A stretch of 64,000 nt of DNA from Arbacia lixula (GCA_963669155.1 OZ022586.1:2855453-2919452); one strand, 5' to 3'. Shown: positions 38,001 to 53,000, counted from the first letter of the stretch. Translations and numbers: made by a program. Notes: generated by a model from the sequence alone, not told the origin.

Positions 38001-41000
38001 CATGGACCATCAGGAGACTTTGTAAGTGACCATTTCAGATTTTCTTTGCACTTTTGCAATTAATTAAAAGTCATTGTTTAACATTGTGGTGGATCAATTT
38101 AGAAACTTGTAGAATTGAGGTGGCTATTTGCAGGACCCATGATTATGAAAAAAAAAACATGCATTCATGAAGTCCCGGAAGCCTGGTGTTCTGAGCTTGC
38201 TGCATAAGATATGAATGTAATGAAAACATGGCTCCAGACTCATTATAAAGGACTGAAAAGTCTGCTGCCTTGAAATTTCTGGCGTTTTCACATCCTCTAT
38301 TACAGAAGAATGGCAGTAGATGTATGAAAACTTGATTTTGTAAGCCCTTGTAACTGTGTTTTAATTTGTGCTTGTCATTTCTTTTTATAGTGGGTTAATA
38401 AAGCGGACTCCCCAATTTGTATTTAGAGTAGCCTCACTTAAAAGGGATGAATATAACTGTGTGTTTTAATTGGTTTTTGTCATTTCTTTTTATAGTGGGT
38501 TGATAAGTAGGACTCCCCAATTTGTATTTACAGTACCATCACTTAAAAGGGAAGAATATAACTGTGTGTTTTAATTTGTGCTTGTCATTTCTTTTTATAG
38601 TTGGTTAATAAGTAGGACTCCCCAATTTGTATTTATAGTACCATCACTTAAAAGGGAAGAATATAACTGTGTGTTTTAATTTGTGCTTGTCATTTCTTTT
38701 TATAGTGGGTTAATAAGTAGGACTCCCCAATTTGTATTTACAGTACCATCACTTAAAAGGGAAGAATATAAGTGTGTGTTTTAATTGGTTTTTGTCATTC
38801 CTTGTAATAGTGGGTTAATAAAGCGGACTACCCAATTTGTATTTACAGTATCCTCACTTAAAAGGGAAGAATATAACTGTGTGTTTTAATTTGTGCTTGT
38901 CATTTCTTTTTATAGTGGGTTAATAAGTCAGACTCCCCAATTTGTTTTTACAGTACCCTCACTTGAAAGGGAAGAATATAATTGTGTTTTAATTGGTTCT
39001 TGTCATTTCTTCTGATAGTGGGTTAAAAGTAGGACTCAAATTGTAAATATTTCAGGAAGCTCCTGGATCTCCTGGACTTGGAGATGGTGGACTGCTCTGC
39101 CCACAGGGACCTGAGGCCACTGGAGATGCTAGAAGACAGGCGTTCACTGCTCTCAAGGAAACAGAACTTCATGGACCATCAGGAGACTTTGTAAGTGACC
39201 ATTTTAGATTTCCTTTGTACTTTTGCAATTAATTGAAAGTCATTGTTTAACATTATGGTGGATCAATTTAGAAACTTGTAGAATCGAGGTGGCTATTTGC
39301 CGGACCCATGATTATGAAAAAAAAACCCCATGCATTCAGGAAGTCCCGGAAGCCTGGTGTTCTGAGCTTGCTGCATAAGATATGAATGTAATGAAAACAT
39401 GGCTCCAGACTCATTATAAAGGACTGGAAAGTCTGCTGCCTTGAAATTTCTGGCGTTTTCACATCCTCTATTACAGAAGAATGGCAGTAGATGTATGAAA
39501 ACTTGATTTTGTAAGCCCTTGTAACTGTGTTTTAATTTGTGCTTGTCATTTCTTTTTATAGTGGGTTAATAAAGCGGACTCCCCAATTTGTATTTACAGT
39601 ACCTGTGTGTTCAAATTTGTCCTTGTCATTTCTTTTTATAGTGGGTTAATAAGTAGGAATCCCCAATTTGTATTTACAGTACCCTCACTTAAAAGGGAAG
39701 AATACAACTGTGTGTTTTAATTGGTTTTTGTCATTTCTTTTTATAGTGGGTTAATAAAGCGGACTCCCCAATTTGTATTCACAGTACCATCACTTAAAAG
39801 GGAAGAATATAACTGTGTGTTTTAATTGGTTCTTGTGATTTCTTCTTGTAGTGGGTTAAAAAGTAGGACTCCCCAATTTGTATTTACAGTACCCTCACTT
39901 GAAAGGGAAGAATATAATTGTGTTTTAATTTTTTTTTCATTCCCTTTTATCGTGGGTTAATAAGTCAGACACCCCAATTTGTATTTACGGTACCCTCACT
40001 TGAAAGGGAAGAATATAACTGTGTGTTTTAATTGGTTCTTGTGATTTCTTCTTGTAGTGGCTTAAAAAGTAGGACTCCCCAATTTGTATTTACAGTACCC
40101 TCACTTGAAAGGGAAGAATATAATTGTATTTTAATTTTTTTTTCATTCCCTTTTATCGTGGGTTAATAAGTCAGACACCCCAATTTGTATTTACGGTACC
40201 CTCACTTGAAAGGGAAGAATATAACTGTGTGTTTTAATTGGTTCTTGTGATTTCTTCTTGTAGTGGCTTAAAAAGTAGGACTCCCCAATTTGTATTTACA
40301 GTACCCTCACTTGAAAGGGAAGAATATAATTGTGTTTTAATTGGTTCTTGTCATTTCTTTTTATAGTGGGTTAATAAGTAGGACTCCCTAATTTGTATAA
40401 TTTACAGTACCCTTACTTAAAAGGGAAGAATATAACTGTGTGTTTTAATTGGTTTATGTCATTTCTTTTTATAGTGGGTTAATAAGTTGGACTCCCCAAT
40501 TTGTATTTACAGTACCATCACTTAAAAGGGGAGAATGTAACTGTGTGTTTTAATTGGTTCTTGTCATTTCGTCTGATAGTGGGTTAATAAGTCAGACACC
40601 CCAATTTGTATTTACAGTACCCTCACTTAAAAGGAAATAATACAAATGTGTGTTTTAATTGGTTCTTGTCATTTCTTTTTATAGTGGGTTAAAAAGTAGG
40701 ACTCCCCAATTTGTATTTACAGTACCCTCACTTAAAAGGGAAGAATATAACTGTGTGTTTTAATATGTGCTTGTCATTTCTTTTTATAGTGGGCTAATAA
40801 AGCGGACTCCCCAATTTGTATTTACAGTACCCTCACTTGAAAGGGAAGAATATAATTGTGTTTTAATTTTTTTGTCATTTCTTTTTATAGTGGGTTAATA
40901 AGTCAGACACCCCAATTTGTATTTACGGTACCCTCACTTGAAAGGGAAGAATATAACTGTGTGTTTTAATTGTTTCTTGTCATTTCTTCTGATAGTGGGT

Positions 41001-44000
41001 TAAAAGTAAGACTCAAATTGTAAATATTTCAGGAAGCTCCTGGATCTCCTGGACTTGGAGATGGTGGACTGCTCTGCCCACAGGGACCTGAGGCCACTGG
41101 AGAAGCTAGAAGACAGGCGGTCACTGCTCTCAAGGAAACAGAACTTCATGGACCATCAGGAGACTTTGTAAGTGACCATTTCAGATTTCCTTTGCACTTT
41201 TGCAATTAATTAAAAGTCATTTTTTAACATTGTGGTGGATCAATTTAGAAACTTGTAGAATTGAGGTGGCTATTTGCCGGACCCATGATTATGAAAAAAA
41301 AAAAACCCATGCATTCAGGAAGTCCCGGAAGCCTGGTGTTCTGAGCTTGCTGCATAAGATATGAATGTAATGAAAACATGGCTCCAGACTCATTATAAAG
41401 GACTGGAAAGTCTGCTGCCTTGAAATTTCTGGCGTTTTCACATCCTCTATTACAGAAGAATGGCAGTAGATGTATGAAAACTTGATTTTGTAAGCCCTTG
41501 TAACTGTGTTTTAATTTGTGCTTGTCATTTCTTTTTATAGTGGGTTAATAAAGCGGACTTCTCAATTTGTATTTACAGTACCCTAACTTAAAAGGGAAGA
41601 ATATATAACTGTGTGTTCAAATTTGTCCTTGTCATTTCTTTTTATAGTGGGTTAATAAGTAGGACTCCCCAATTTGTATTTACAGTACAGTACTCTCACT
41701 TAAAAGGGAAGAATACAACTGTGTGTTTTAATTGGTTTTTGTCACTTCTTCTTATAGTGGGTTAAAAAGTAGGACTCCCCAATTTGTATTTACAGTACCC
41801 TCACTTAAAAGGGAAGAATATAACTGTGTTTTAATTTGTGCTTGTCATTTGTTTTTATAGTGGGCTAATAAAGCGGACTCCCCAATTCGTATTCACAGTA
41901 CCCTTACTTAAAAGGGAAGAATATAACTGTGTGTTTTAATTGGTTCTTGTGATTTCTTCTTGTAGTGGGTTAAAAAGTAGGACTCCCCAATTTGTATTTA
42001 CAGTACCCTCACTTGAAAGGGAAGAATATAATTGTGTTTTAATTTTTTTTCATTCCCTTTTATCGTGGGTCAATAAGTCAGACACCCCAATTTGTATTTA
42101 CGGTACCCTCACTTGAAAGGGAAGAATATAACTGTGTTTTAATTGGTTCTTGTGATTTCTTCTTGTAGTGGGTTAAAAAGTAGGACTCCCCAATTTGTAT
42201 TTACAGTACCCTCACTTGAAAGGGAAGAATATAATTGTGTTTTAATTGGTTCTTGTCATTTCTTCTTATAGTGGGTTAATAAGTAGGACTCCCCAATTTG
42301 TATTTACAGTACCATCACTTAAAAGGGGAGAATGTAACTGTGTGTTTTAATTGGTTCTTGTCATTTCTTCTGATAGTGGGTTAAAAGTAGGACTCAAATT
42401 GTAAATATTTCAGGAACCTCCTGGATCTCCTGGACTTGGAGGTGGTGGACTGCTCTGCCCACAGGGACCTGAGGCCACTGGAGAAGCTAGAAGACAGGCG
42501 GTCACTGCTCTCAAGGAAGCAGAACTTCATGGACCATCAGGAGACTTTGTAAGTGACCATTTCAGATTTTCTTTGCACTTTTGCAATTAATTAAAAGTCA
42601 TTGTTTAACATTGTGGTGGATCAATTTAGAAACTTGTAGAATTGAGGTGGCTATTTGCAGGACCCATGATTATGAAAAAAAAAACATGCATTCATGAAGT
42701 CCCGGAAGCCTGGTGTTCTGAGCTTGCTGCATAAGATATGAATGTAATGAAAACATGGCTCCAGACTCATTATAAAGGACTGAAAAGTCTGCTGCCTTGA
42801 AATTTCTGGCGTTTTCACATCCTCTATTACAGAAGAATGGCAGTAGATGTATGAAAACTTGATTTTGTAAGCCCTTGTAACTGTGTTTTAATTTGTGCTT
42901 GTCATTTCTTTTTATAGTGGGTTAATAAAGCGGACTCCCCAATTTGTATTTAGAGTAGCCTCACTTAAAAGGGATGAATATAACTGTGTGTTTTAATTGG
43001 TTTTTGTCATTTCTTTTTATAGTGGGTTGATAAGTAGGACTCCCCAATTTGTATTTACAGTACCATCACTTAAAAGGGAAGAATATAACTGTGTGTTTTA
43101 ATTTGTGCTTGTCATTTCTTTTTATAGTTGGTTAATAAGTAGGACTCCCCAATTTGTATTTATAGTACCATCACTTAAAAGGGAAGAATATAACTGTGTG
43201 TTTTAATTTGTGCTTGTCATTTCTTTTTATAGTGGGTTAATAAGTAGGACTCCCCAATTTGTATTTACAGTACCATCACTTAAAAGGGAAGAATATAAGT
43301 GTGTGTTTTAATTGGTTTTTGTCATTCCTTGTAATAGTGGGTTAATAAAGCGGACTACCCAATTTGTATTTACAGTATCCTCACTTAAAAGGGAAGAATA
43401 TAACTGTGTGTTTTAATTTGTGCTTGTCATTTCTTTTTATAGTGGGTTAATAAGTCAGACTCCCCAATTTGTTTTTACAGTACCCTCACTTGAAAGGGAA
43501 GAATATAATTGTGTTTTAATTGGTTCTTGTCATTTCTTCTGATAGTGGGTTAAAAGTAGGACTCAAATTGTAAATATTTCAGGAAGCTCCTGGATCTCCT
43601 GGACTTGGAGATGGTGGACTGCTCTGCCCACAGGGACCTGAGGCCACTGGAGATGCTAGAAGACAGGCGTTCACTGCTCTCAAGGAAACAGAACTTCATG
43701 GACCATCAGGAGACTTTGTAAGTGACCATTTTAGATTTCCTTTGTACTTTTGCAATTAATTGAAAGTCATTGTTTAACATTATGGTGGATCAATTTAGAA
43801 ACTTGTAGAATCGAGGTGGCTATTTGCCGGACCCATGATTATGAAAAAAAAACCCCATGCATTCAGGAAGTCCCGGAAGCCTGGTGTTCTGAGCTTGCTG
43901 CATAAGATATGAATGTAATGAAAACATGGCTCCAGACTCATTATAAAGGACTGGAAAGTCTGCTGCCTTGAAATTTCTGGCGTTTTCACATCCTCTATTA

Positions 44001-47000
44001 CAGAAGAATGGCAGTAGATGTATGAAAACTTGATTTTGTAAGCCCTTGTAACTGTGTTTTAATTTGTGCTTGTCATTTCTTTTTATAGTGGGTTAATAAA
44101 GCGGACTCCCCAATTTGTATTTACAGTACCTGTGTGTTCAAATTTGTCCTTGTCATTTCTTTTTATAGTGGGTTAATAAGTAGGAATCCCCAATTTGTAT
44201 TTACAGTACCCTCACTTAAAAGGGAAGAATACAACTGTGTGTTTTAATTGGTTTTTGTCATTTCTTTTTATAGTGGGTTAAAAAGTAGGACTTCCCAATT
44301 TGTATTTAGAGTAACCTTACTTAAAAGGAAAGAATATAACTGTGTGTTTTAATTGGTTTTTGTCATTTCTTTTTATAGTGGGTTAAAAAGTAGGACTTCC
44401 CAATTTGTATTTAGAGTACCCTTACTTTAAAGGGAAGAATATAACTGTGTGTTTTAATTGGTTCTTGTAATTTCTTCTTATTGTGGGTTAATAAGTAGGA
44501 CTCCCCAATTTGTATTTGCAGTACCATCACTTAAAAGGGAAGAATATAACTGTGTGTTTTAATTTGTGCAAGTAATTTCGTTTCATAGTGGGTTAATAAG
44601 TAGGACTCATCAAGTTGTATTTAAAGTAACATCACTTAAAAGGGAAGAATATTACTGTGTGTTTTAATTTGTGCTAGTCATTTCTTTTTATAGTGGGTTA
44701 ATAAGTAGGACTCCCCAATTAGAGTATTTACAGTTCTTTGGGCAATTCCATGATTTGTTACGTAACACTTTATGGTCATTTTCAATCTAAGGTTGGCTTC
44801 TACAAGAAGATGCTTTGATATTATTTTTCTATTTTTGTAGTGTGAATACCTTTAGACAAAACCTACTTCACACCATCAAATAAAATCATGAGACACATTT
44901 CAGTAAGGGATAACAAGAACTGTCATTTCGGTTAGTTACGTTACACTAAGAGGACATGAAAAAAATGATAAGATTTTGTCCCAAGAGTTTCTTCAAACTA
45001 GGTATTACTGAAACAAACTGTGACATTCGTGTTATTGCGGGTGTCTTGGCAAGTTATTTAATATGAACCATTTTAGGAATAGCTTTCAAGTTTTGTAAAG
45101 CAACAACAAAAACATGGTTAGTTATGTTACACTTTGTCCATGCATTAAAAAATTACATTTGCTCAAATTTTTCTCACACCTAGGGTGCATATGGGGCTTC
45201 ATTTATTTGAAACAGAAGTGCAGAATAGAAATACTGTTCAATTTAGCACTGAGTCTAACTATTTTCTCTTCTAAATAACATTTTATGCCTCTAAAGGACT
45301 AATTCAGCCTTTGGTTTGCAGGGTAATGTTGTCGGATAGCAAGATCTGAAAACATGCATGTAGTCCTGTATTGTGTGCAATTGATACCATGTGGTGCATC
45401 ACATTCATGCAATATGCATACGTTCAGGACATTTGATAATTTCAAAGGAACAAAAACATTTCAATTGCCATGATATTTTAATTAGATATCTTTTGATGTA
45501 GAATACCAATAATGTTGATAAAACTTGTACAATGGGTTCTGTCTGGTCAGTATAGTAGTAAAATAGTTAAGGTGACATTATACTTTTTTTATTACACAAA
45601 ATGACATAAATTGCACTGAGCAACTTCAAAAACATTGTGAATTCTTCAGTTTACATTTGAAACACATCTTGTGCTCATATTTTGATAAAAGTGTTATTAA
45701 AGTGGTGGTTAAAATGACCGTCTCTTCATTACTATGCCTAAACTCGCCACAAACATATTTGCTCATACTGCCAAAGTAAAGTACATAACAATATCAAACA
45801 GTGATGACCTACACATGTGCATCATAATACTAGATAAACATATTTAAACAAAAGGGTTAAATGAAGGTTGTCTTTCCCTTTTTGGTAATATGAATACAAA
45901 ACAAACAACAACATCTTTGCACACACTAAGTAGATGTCTTTGTGATTACAAACTAAATGAATGCCAGGTAACAGTGGTTCATTGTTCAAGCTATCTCACA
46001 GTCATTTGTTGGAGTTGTTTATGTCCGAACAGAAAATTATAAGTGTCCCCTATTGTTTGCAACCTCCAGGACACCCAGTTTGGAAATCATTTTGTCCTGC
46101 ATGTAGTAGATAACATTTTTCTGAGTGGACCATTTCCAGTATTTTCCTGCCCGCTGCATGACAGAAACCAGGAATTCCTCCCCTACCACCACAACTACTT
46201 CACCTGGAAATCTCTGTTCATCATACTTCACAATGTACCAATCTCCAATGCTAATTGACTTTTCTGATGTTATTGGGGCAGCTTGTAGATGGGAAATAAT
46301 CATTCATATCTATGACTGAGTGGCAGCTATCCTTTGACAAGATGAGTCTCCATTTTGCCATCAACTTTTATCAGAGAGTGCATCTTTGCAATGCCTAAAA
46401 TTGCCTGTTCCTGTGCAAACGTCACCTAAACTGAGAGCTCCATTCCTCTAAACAATCTGAGCTGACTTGATTTCTGTAACAACTACATTCTTCATCCCCT
46501 GAGCAGCAGCAACGAAGCTCTCTGCATCCTGCACAAGACATTGCCTTGATAGAACTTTACTCCACACATGGCGTTTTACGGAGCCCCCGATGCTGTCCAC
46601 TGGACCCTTACCATGAGAAGTACAGAAGAAATTCCAGCGGATTTGAACTTTGTGCTTCTTTTGCAGTGCTCCTATACCATACCAGCTGCCACATACCGAT
46701 TCACTGTGAAGCTGGTCCATCAGACCAAACAGACACAGATGTCGCTTTTTCTGGCAGGTCCTGAGCAAATCCAAGTACGCGAGGACTGTGTCTTAAGAGT
46801 GGGTTGTTAGATCATCTGATGCAATTACACATGAGTGTAGGGAACCAGAATGTCACAATGCTGTTGTGAAGAAACTGGCTTGTCGCTGATTCCAGTGCGC
46901 ACTCTGCACTTCGTCTTGAGATACGCACATATAATTCTCAGAAAAGTCAATCTGGATCAATGCACTCTTGTTATGTTCCGTGGCTTGAGATGCTTTCTGA

Positions 47001-50000
47001 TGCTCAGCACTGTCTTTGGATGTTGCAGAGATGCAGCGCATGTAGAGCATGCTTTCAATGGCATTATGGGTAGCCAATTGCCTTCTGCTGCCTTCTTTTG
47101 TCTATATATATATATCCTAATATGCTGCCCAATTGCCACTGCATAGTGCTAAATCAGTGGCAAAGCGGTTAGTTACGTTACATGGACGGTTAGTTATGAT
47201 ACATGGTTAGTTACATTACACATTTTGAGTGCTTCTCAATTCACTATAGCACAATGTTATTGAATTAATTGGACTGTTATGATTTGGGGACTATGCATAG
47301 GAGGAATTTTTAAAATATGAACATTCTGGGCAGTTGTTTTCTTCCCGGGAAAAACAAAGTTAATATATTTTGGTTAGTTACGTTACATTGATTCGAAGGG
47401 GCCAAGATTTCCAAAATTTTGCGTCATTAGCAATCCCAATACAAAGTTTTGATTCAGAATGCTGACAAATTGAAATTTTGTAAAGTTTTGTTCATCAACT
47501 CAATCTGAAATATCAACCATGCAAAAACATTTTTTTGAATATTGTCTTGGAAGTAAAACATCTTAGACAGTTTGCCAGTGTTCTTCAACATATTCTCTAA
47601 CTAAAAAAACAAATTCCACCTCAAAAATCAGAAGTTTAAAATTTAGGGTCATGTCCACTAATTCATGGGCCCATTTCTTTTTATAGTGGGTCAATAAAGC
47701 GGACTGCCCAATTTGTATTTACAGTACCCTCACTTAAAAGGGGAGAATATGACTGTGTGTTTTAATTGGTTTTTGTCATTTCTTTTTATAGTGGGTTAAT
47801 AAGTAGGACTCCCCAATTTGTATTTACAGTACCCTCACTTGAAAGGGAAGAATATAACTGTGTGTTTTAATTGGTTTATGTCATTTCTTTTTACTGTGGG
47901 TTAAAAAGTAGAACTCCCCAATTTGTTTTTACAGTATCATCACTTAAAAGGGAAGAATATAAGTGTGTGTTTTAATTAATTCTTGTCATTTCCTTTTATA
48001 GTGCGTTAATAAGTAGGACTCCCCAATTTGTATTTACAGTACCATCACTTAAAAGGGAAGAATATAAGTGTGTGTTTTAATTGGTTTTTGTCATTCCTTG
48101 TAATAGTGGGTTAATAAAGCGGACTACCCAATTTGTATTTACAGTATCCTCACTTAAAAGGGAAGAATATAACTGTGTGTTTTAATTTGTGCTTGTCATT
48201 TCTTTTTATAGTGGGTTAATAAGTCAGACTCCCCAATTTGTTTTTACAGTACCCTCACTTGAAAGGGAAGAATATAATTGTGTTTTAATTGGTTCTTGTC
48301 ATTTCTTCTGATAGTGGGTTAAAAGTAGGACTCAAATTGTAAATATTTCAGGAAGCTCCTGGATCTCCTGGACTTGGAGATGGTGGACTGCTCTGCCCAC
48401 AGGGACCTGAGGCCACTGGAGATGCTAGAAGACAGGCGTTCACTGCTCTCAAGGAAACAGAACTTCATGGACCATCAGGAGACTTTGTAAGTGACCATTT
48501 TAGATTTCCTTTGTACTTTTGCAATTAATTGAAAGTCATTGTTTAACATTATGGTGGATCAATTTAGAAACTTGTAGAATCGAGGTGGCTATTTGCCGGA
48601 CCCATGATTATGAAAAAAAAACCCCATGCATTCAGGAAGTCCCGGAAGCCTGGTGTTCTGAGCTTGCTGCATAAGATATGAATGTAATGAAAACATGGCT
48701 CCAGACTCATTATAAAGGACTGGAAAGTCTGCTGCCTTGAAATTTCTGGCGTTTTCACATCCTCTATTACAGAAGAATGGCAGTAGATGTATGAAAACTT
48801 GATTTTGTAAGCCCTTGTAACTGTGTTTTAATTTGTGCTTGTCATTTCTTTTTATAGTGGGTTAATAAAGCGGACTCCCCAATTTGTATTTACAGTACCT
48901 GTGTGTTCAAATTTGTCCTTGTCATTTCTTTTTATAGTGGGTTAATAAGTAGGAATCCCCAATTTGTATTTACAGTACCCTCACTTAAAAGGGAAGAATA
49001 CAACTGTGTGTTTTAATTGGTTTTTGTCATTTCTTTTTATAGTGGGTTAAAAAGTAGGACTTCCCAATTTGTATTTAGAGTAACCTTACTTAAAAGGAAA
49101 GAATATAACTGTGTGTTTTAATTGGTTTTTGTCATTTCTTTTTATAGTGGGTTAAAAAGTAGGACTTCCCAATTTGTATTTAGAGTACCCTTACTTTAAA
49201 GGGAAGAATATAACTGTGTGTTTTAATTGGTTCTTGTAATTTCTTCTTATTGTGGGTTAATAAGTAGGACTCCCCAATTTGTATTTGCAGTACCATCACT
49301 TAAAAGGGAAGAATATAACTGTGTGTTTTAATTTGTGCAAGTAATTTCGTTTCATAGTGGGTTAATAAGTAGGACTCATCAAGTTGTATTTAAAGTAACA
49401 TCACTTAAAAGGGAAGAATATTACTGTGTGTTTTAATTTGTGCTAGTCATTTCTTTTTATAGTGGGTTAATAAGTAGGACTCCCCAATTAGAGTATTTAC
49501 AGTTCTTTGGGCAATTCCATGATTTGTTACGTAACACTTTATGGTCATTTTCAATCTAAGGTTGGCTTCTACAAGAAGATGCTTTGATATTATTTTTCTA
49601 TTTTTGTAGTGTGAATACCTTTAGACAAAACCTACTTCACACCATCAAATAAAATCATGAGACACATTTCAGTAAGGGATAACAAGAACTGTCATTTCGG
49701 TTAGTTACGTTACACTAAGAGGACATGAAAAAAATGATAAGATTTTGTCCCAAGAGTTTCTTCAAACTAGGTATTACTGAAACAAACTGTGACATTCGTG
49801 TTATTGCGGGTGTCTTGGCAAGTTATTTAATATGAACCATTTTAGGAATAGCTTTCAAGTTTTGTAAAGCAACAACAAAAACATGGTTAGTTATGTTACA
49901 CTTTGTCCATGCATTAAAAAATTACATTTGCTCAAATTTTTCTCACACCTAGGGTGCATATGGGGCTTCATTTATTTGAAACAGAAGTGCAGAATAGAAA

Positions 50001-53000
50001 TACTGTTCAATTTAGCACTGAGTCTAACTATTTTCTCTTCTAAATAACATTTTATGCCTCTAAAGGACTAATTCAGCCTTTGGTTTGCAGGGTAATGTTG
50101 TCGGATAGCAAGATCTGAAAACATGCATGTAGTCCTGTATTGTGTGCAATTGATACCATGTGGTGCATCACATTCATGCAATATGCATACGTTCAGGACA
50201 TTTGATAATTTCAAAGGAACAAAAACATTTCAATTGCCATGATATTTTAATTAGATATCTTTTGATGTAGAATACCAATAATGTTGATAAAACTTGTACA
50301 ATGGGTTCTGTCTGGTCAGTATAGTAGTAAAATAGTTAAGGTGACATTATACTTTTTTTATTACACAAAATGACATAAATTGCACTGAGCAACTTCAAAA
50401 ACATTGTGAATTCTTCAGTTTACATTTGAAACACATCTTGTGCTCATATTTTGATAAAAGTGTTATTAAAGTGGTGGTTAAAATGACCGTCTCTTCATTA
50501 CTATGCCTAAACTCGCCACAAACATATTTGCTCATACTGCCAAAGTAAAGTACATAACAATATCAAACAGTGATGACCTACACATGTGCATCATAATACT
50601 AGATAAACATATTTAAACAAAAGGGTTAAATGAAGGTTGTCTTTCCCTTTTTGGTAATATGAATACAAAACAAACAACAACATCTTTGCACACACTAAGT
50701 AGATGTCTTTGTGATTACAAACTAAATGAATGCCAGGTAACAGTGGTTCATTGTTCAAGCTATCTCACAGTCATTTGTTGGAGTTGTTTATGTCCGAACA
50801 GAAAATTATAAGTGTCCCCTATTGTTTGCAACCTCCAGGACACCCAGTTTGGAAATCATTTTGTCCTGCATGTAGTAGATAACATTTTTCTGAGTGGACC
50901 ATTTCCAGTATTTTCCTGCCCGCTGCATGACAGAAACCAGGAATTCCTCCCCTACCACCACAACTACTTCACCTGGAAATCTCTGTTCATCATACTTCAC
51001 AATGTACCAATCTCCAATGCTAATTGACTTTTCTGATGTTATTGGGGCAGCTTGTAGATGGGAAATAATCATTCATATCTATGACTGAGTGGCAGCTATC
51101 CTTTGACAAGATGAGTCTCCATTTTGCCATCAACTTTTATCAGAGAGTGCATCTTTGCAATGCCTAAAATTGCCTGTTCCTGTGCAAACGTCACCTAAAC
51201 TGAGAGCTCCATTCCTCTAAACAATCTGAGCTGACTTGATTTCTGTAACAACTACATTCTTCATCCCCTGAGCAGCAGCAACGAAGCTCTCTGCATCCTG
51301 CACAAGACATTGCCTTGATAGAACTTTACTCCACACATGGCGTTTTACGGAGCCCCCGATGCTGTCCACTGGACCCTTACCATGAGAAGTACAGAAGAAA
51401 TTCCAGCGGATTTGAACTTTGTGCTTCTTTTGCAGTGCTCCTATACCATACCAGCTGCCACATACCGATTCACTGTGAAGCTGGTCCATCAGACCAAACA
51501 GACACAGATGTCGCTTTTTCTGGCAGGTCCTGAGCAAATCCAAGTACGCGAGGACTGTGTCTTAAGAGTGGGTTGTTAGATCATCTGATGCAATTACACA
51601 TGAGTGTAGGGAACCAGAATGTCACAATGCTGTTGTGAAGAAACTGGCTGATTCCAGTGCGCACTCTGCACTTCGTCTTGAGATACGCACATATAATTCT
51701 CAGAAAAGTCAATCTGGATCAATGCACTCTTGTTATGTTCCGTGGCTTGAGATGCTTTCTGATGCTCAGCACTGTCTTTGGATGTTGCAGAGATGCAGCG
51801 CATGTAGAGCATGCTTTCAATGGCATTATGGGTAGCCAATTGCCTTCTGCTGCCTTCTTTTGTCTATATATATATATCCTAATATGCTGCCCAATTGCCA
51901 CTGCATAGTGCTAAATCAGTGGCAAAGCGGTTAGTTACGTTACATGGACGGTTAGTTATGATACATGGTTAGTTACATTACACATTTTGAGTGCTTCTCA
52001 ATTCACTATAGCACAATGTTATTGAATTAATTGGACTGTTATGATTTGGGGACTATGCATAGGAGGAATTTTTAAAATATGAACATTCTGGGCAGTTGTT
52101 TTCTTCCCGGGAAAAACAAAGTTAATATATTTTGGTTAGTTACGTTACATTGATTCGAAGGGGCCAAGATTTCCAAAATTTTGCGTCATTAGCAATCCCA
52201 ATACAAAGTTTTGATTCAGAATGCTGACAAATTGAAATTTTGTAAAGTTTTGTTCATCAACTCAATCTGAAATATCAACCATGCAAAAACATTTTTTTGA
52301 ATATTGTCTTGGAAGTAAAACATCTTAGACAGTTTGCCAGTGTTCTTCAACATATTCTCTAACTAAAAAAACAAATTCCACCTCAAAAATCAGAAGTTTA
52401 AAATTTAGGGTCATGTCCACTAATTCATGGGCCCATTTCTTTTTATAGTGGGTCAATAAAGCGGACTGCCCAATTTGTATTTACAGTACCCTCACTTAAA
52501 AGGGGAGAATATGACTGTGTGTTTTAATTGGTTTTTGTCATTTCTTTTTATAGTGGGTTAATAAGTAGGACTCCCCAATTTGTATTTACAGTACCCTCAC
52601 TTGAAAGGGAAGAATATAACTGTGTGTTTTAATTGGTTTATGTCATTTCTTTTTACTGTGGGTTAAAAAGTAGAACTCCCCAATTTGTTTTTACAGTATC
52701 ATCACTTAAAAGGGAAGAATATAAGTGTGTGTTTTAATCAATTCTTGTCATTTCCTTTTATAGTGCGTTAATAAGTAGGACTCCCCAATTTGTATTTACA
52801 GTACCATCACTTAAAAGGGAAGAATATAACTGTGTGTTTTAATTGGTTTTTGTCATTTCTTTTTATAGTGGGTTTAAAAGTAGGACTCCCCAATTTGTAT
52901 TTACAGTACCATCACTTAAAAGGGAAGAATATAACTGTGTGTTTTAATTGGTTTTTGTCATTTCTTCTTATAGTGGGTTAATAAGTAGGACTCCCCAATT

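Larger units (their letters stand above)
35210..39736. repeat. Left unit of a 4,527-bp tandem duplication
   Basis: Contains repeat exons 6-8. The same exon spacing (1381 and 1169 bp) recurs at 39737-44263. Copies differ by only scattered single bases (for example GGGTAGAATAC at about 37181 versus GGGAAGAATAC at about 41708). Breakpoints fall inside 105-bp units. Confidence 0.8.
39737..44263. repeat. Right unit of the 4,527-bp tandem duplication
   Basis: Contains repeat exons 9-11, matching exons 6-8 one for one, including their amino-acid variants. Confidence 0.8.
43232..48000. repeat. Left unit of a 4,769-bp tandem duplication
   Basis: Contains repeat exon 11, minisatellite units and the inserted transposon remnant. 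Repeated at 48001-52762 with very few differences. Confidence 0.8.
48001..52762. repeat. Right unit of the 4,769-bp tandem duplication
   Basis: Contains repeat exon 12 and the second transposon remnant. It is 7 bp shorter than its partner because of one small deletion near 51648 (relative to 46872-46880). Confidence 0.8.

Noticed and set aside
44734-47671. GGTTAG motifs as telomeric repeat
   Set aside because: The repeated unit is GGTTAGTTACGTTACA, spaced and not in tandem; it does not match TTAGGG arrays.
31086-49000. Recurring minus-strand 64-residue frame in each exon core intron (31086, 32155, 34820, 39268, 43795, 48564)
   Set aside because: It lies in the intron just after each repeat exon, is carried along by the duplication, is lost or shifted in several copies by the A-run length, and has no recognisable domain.
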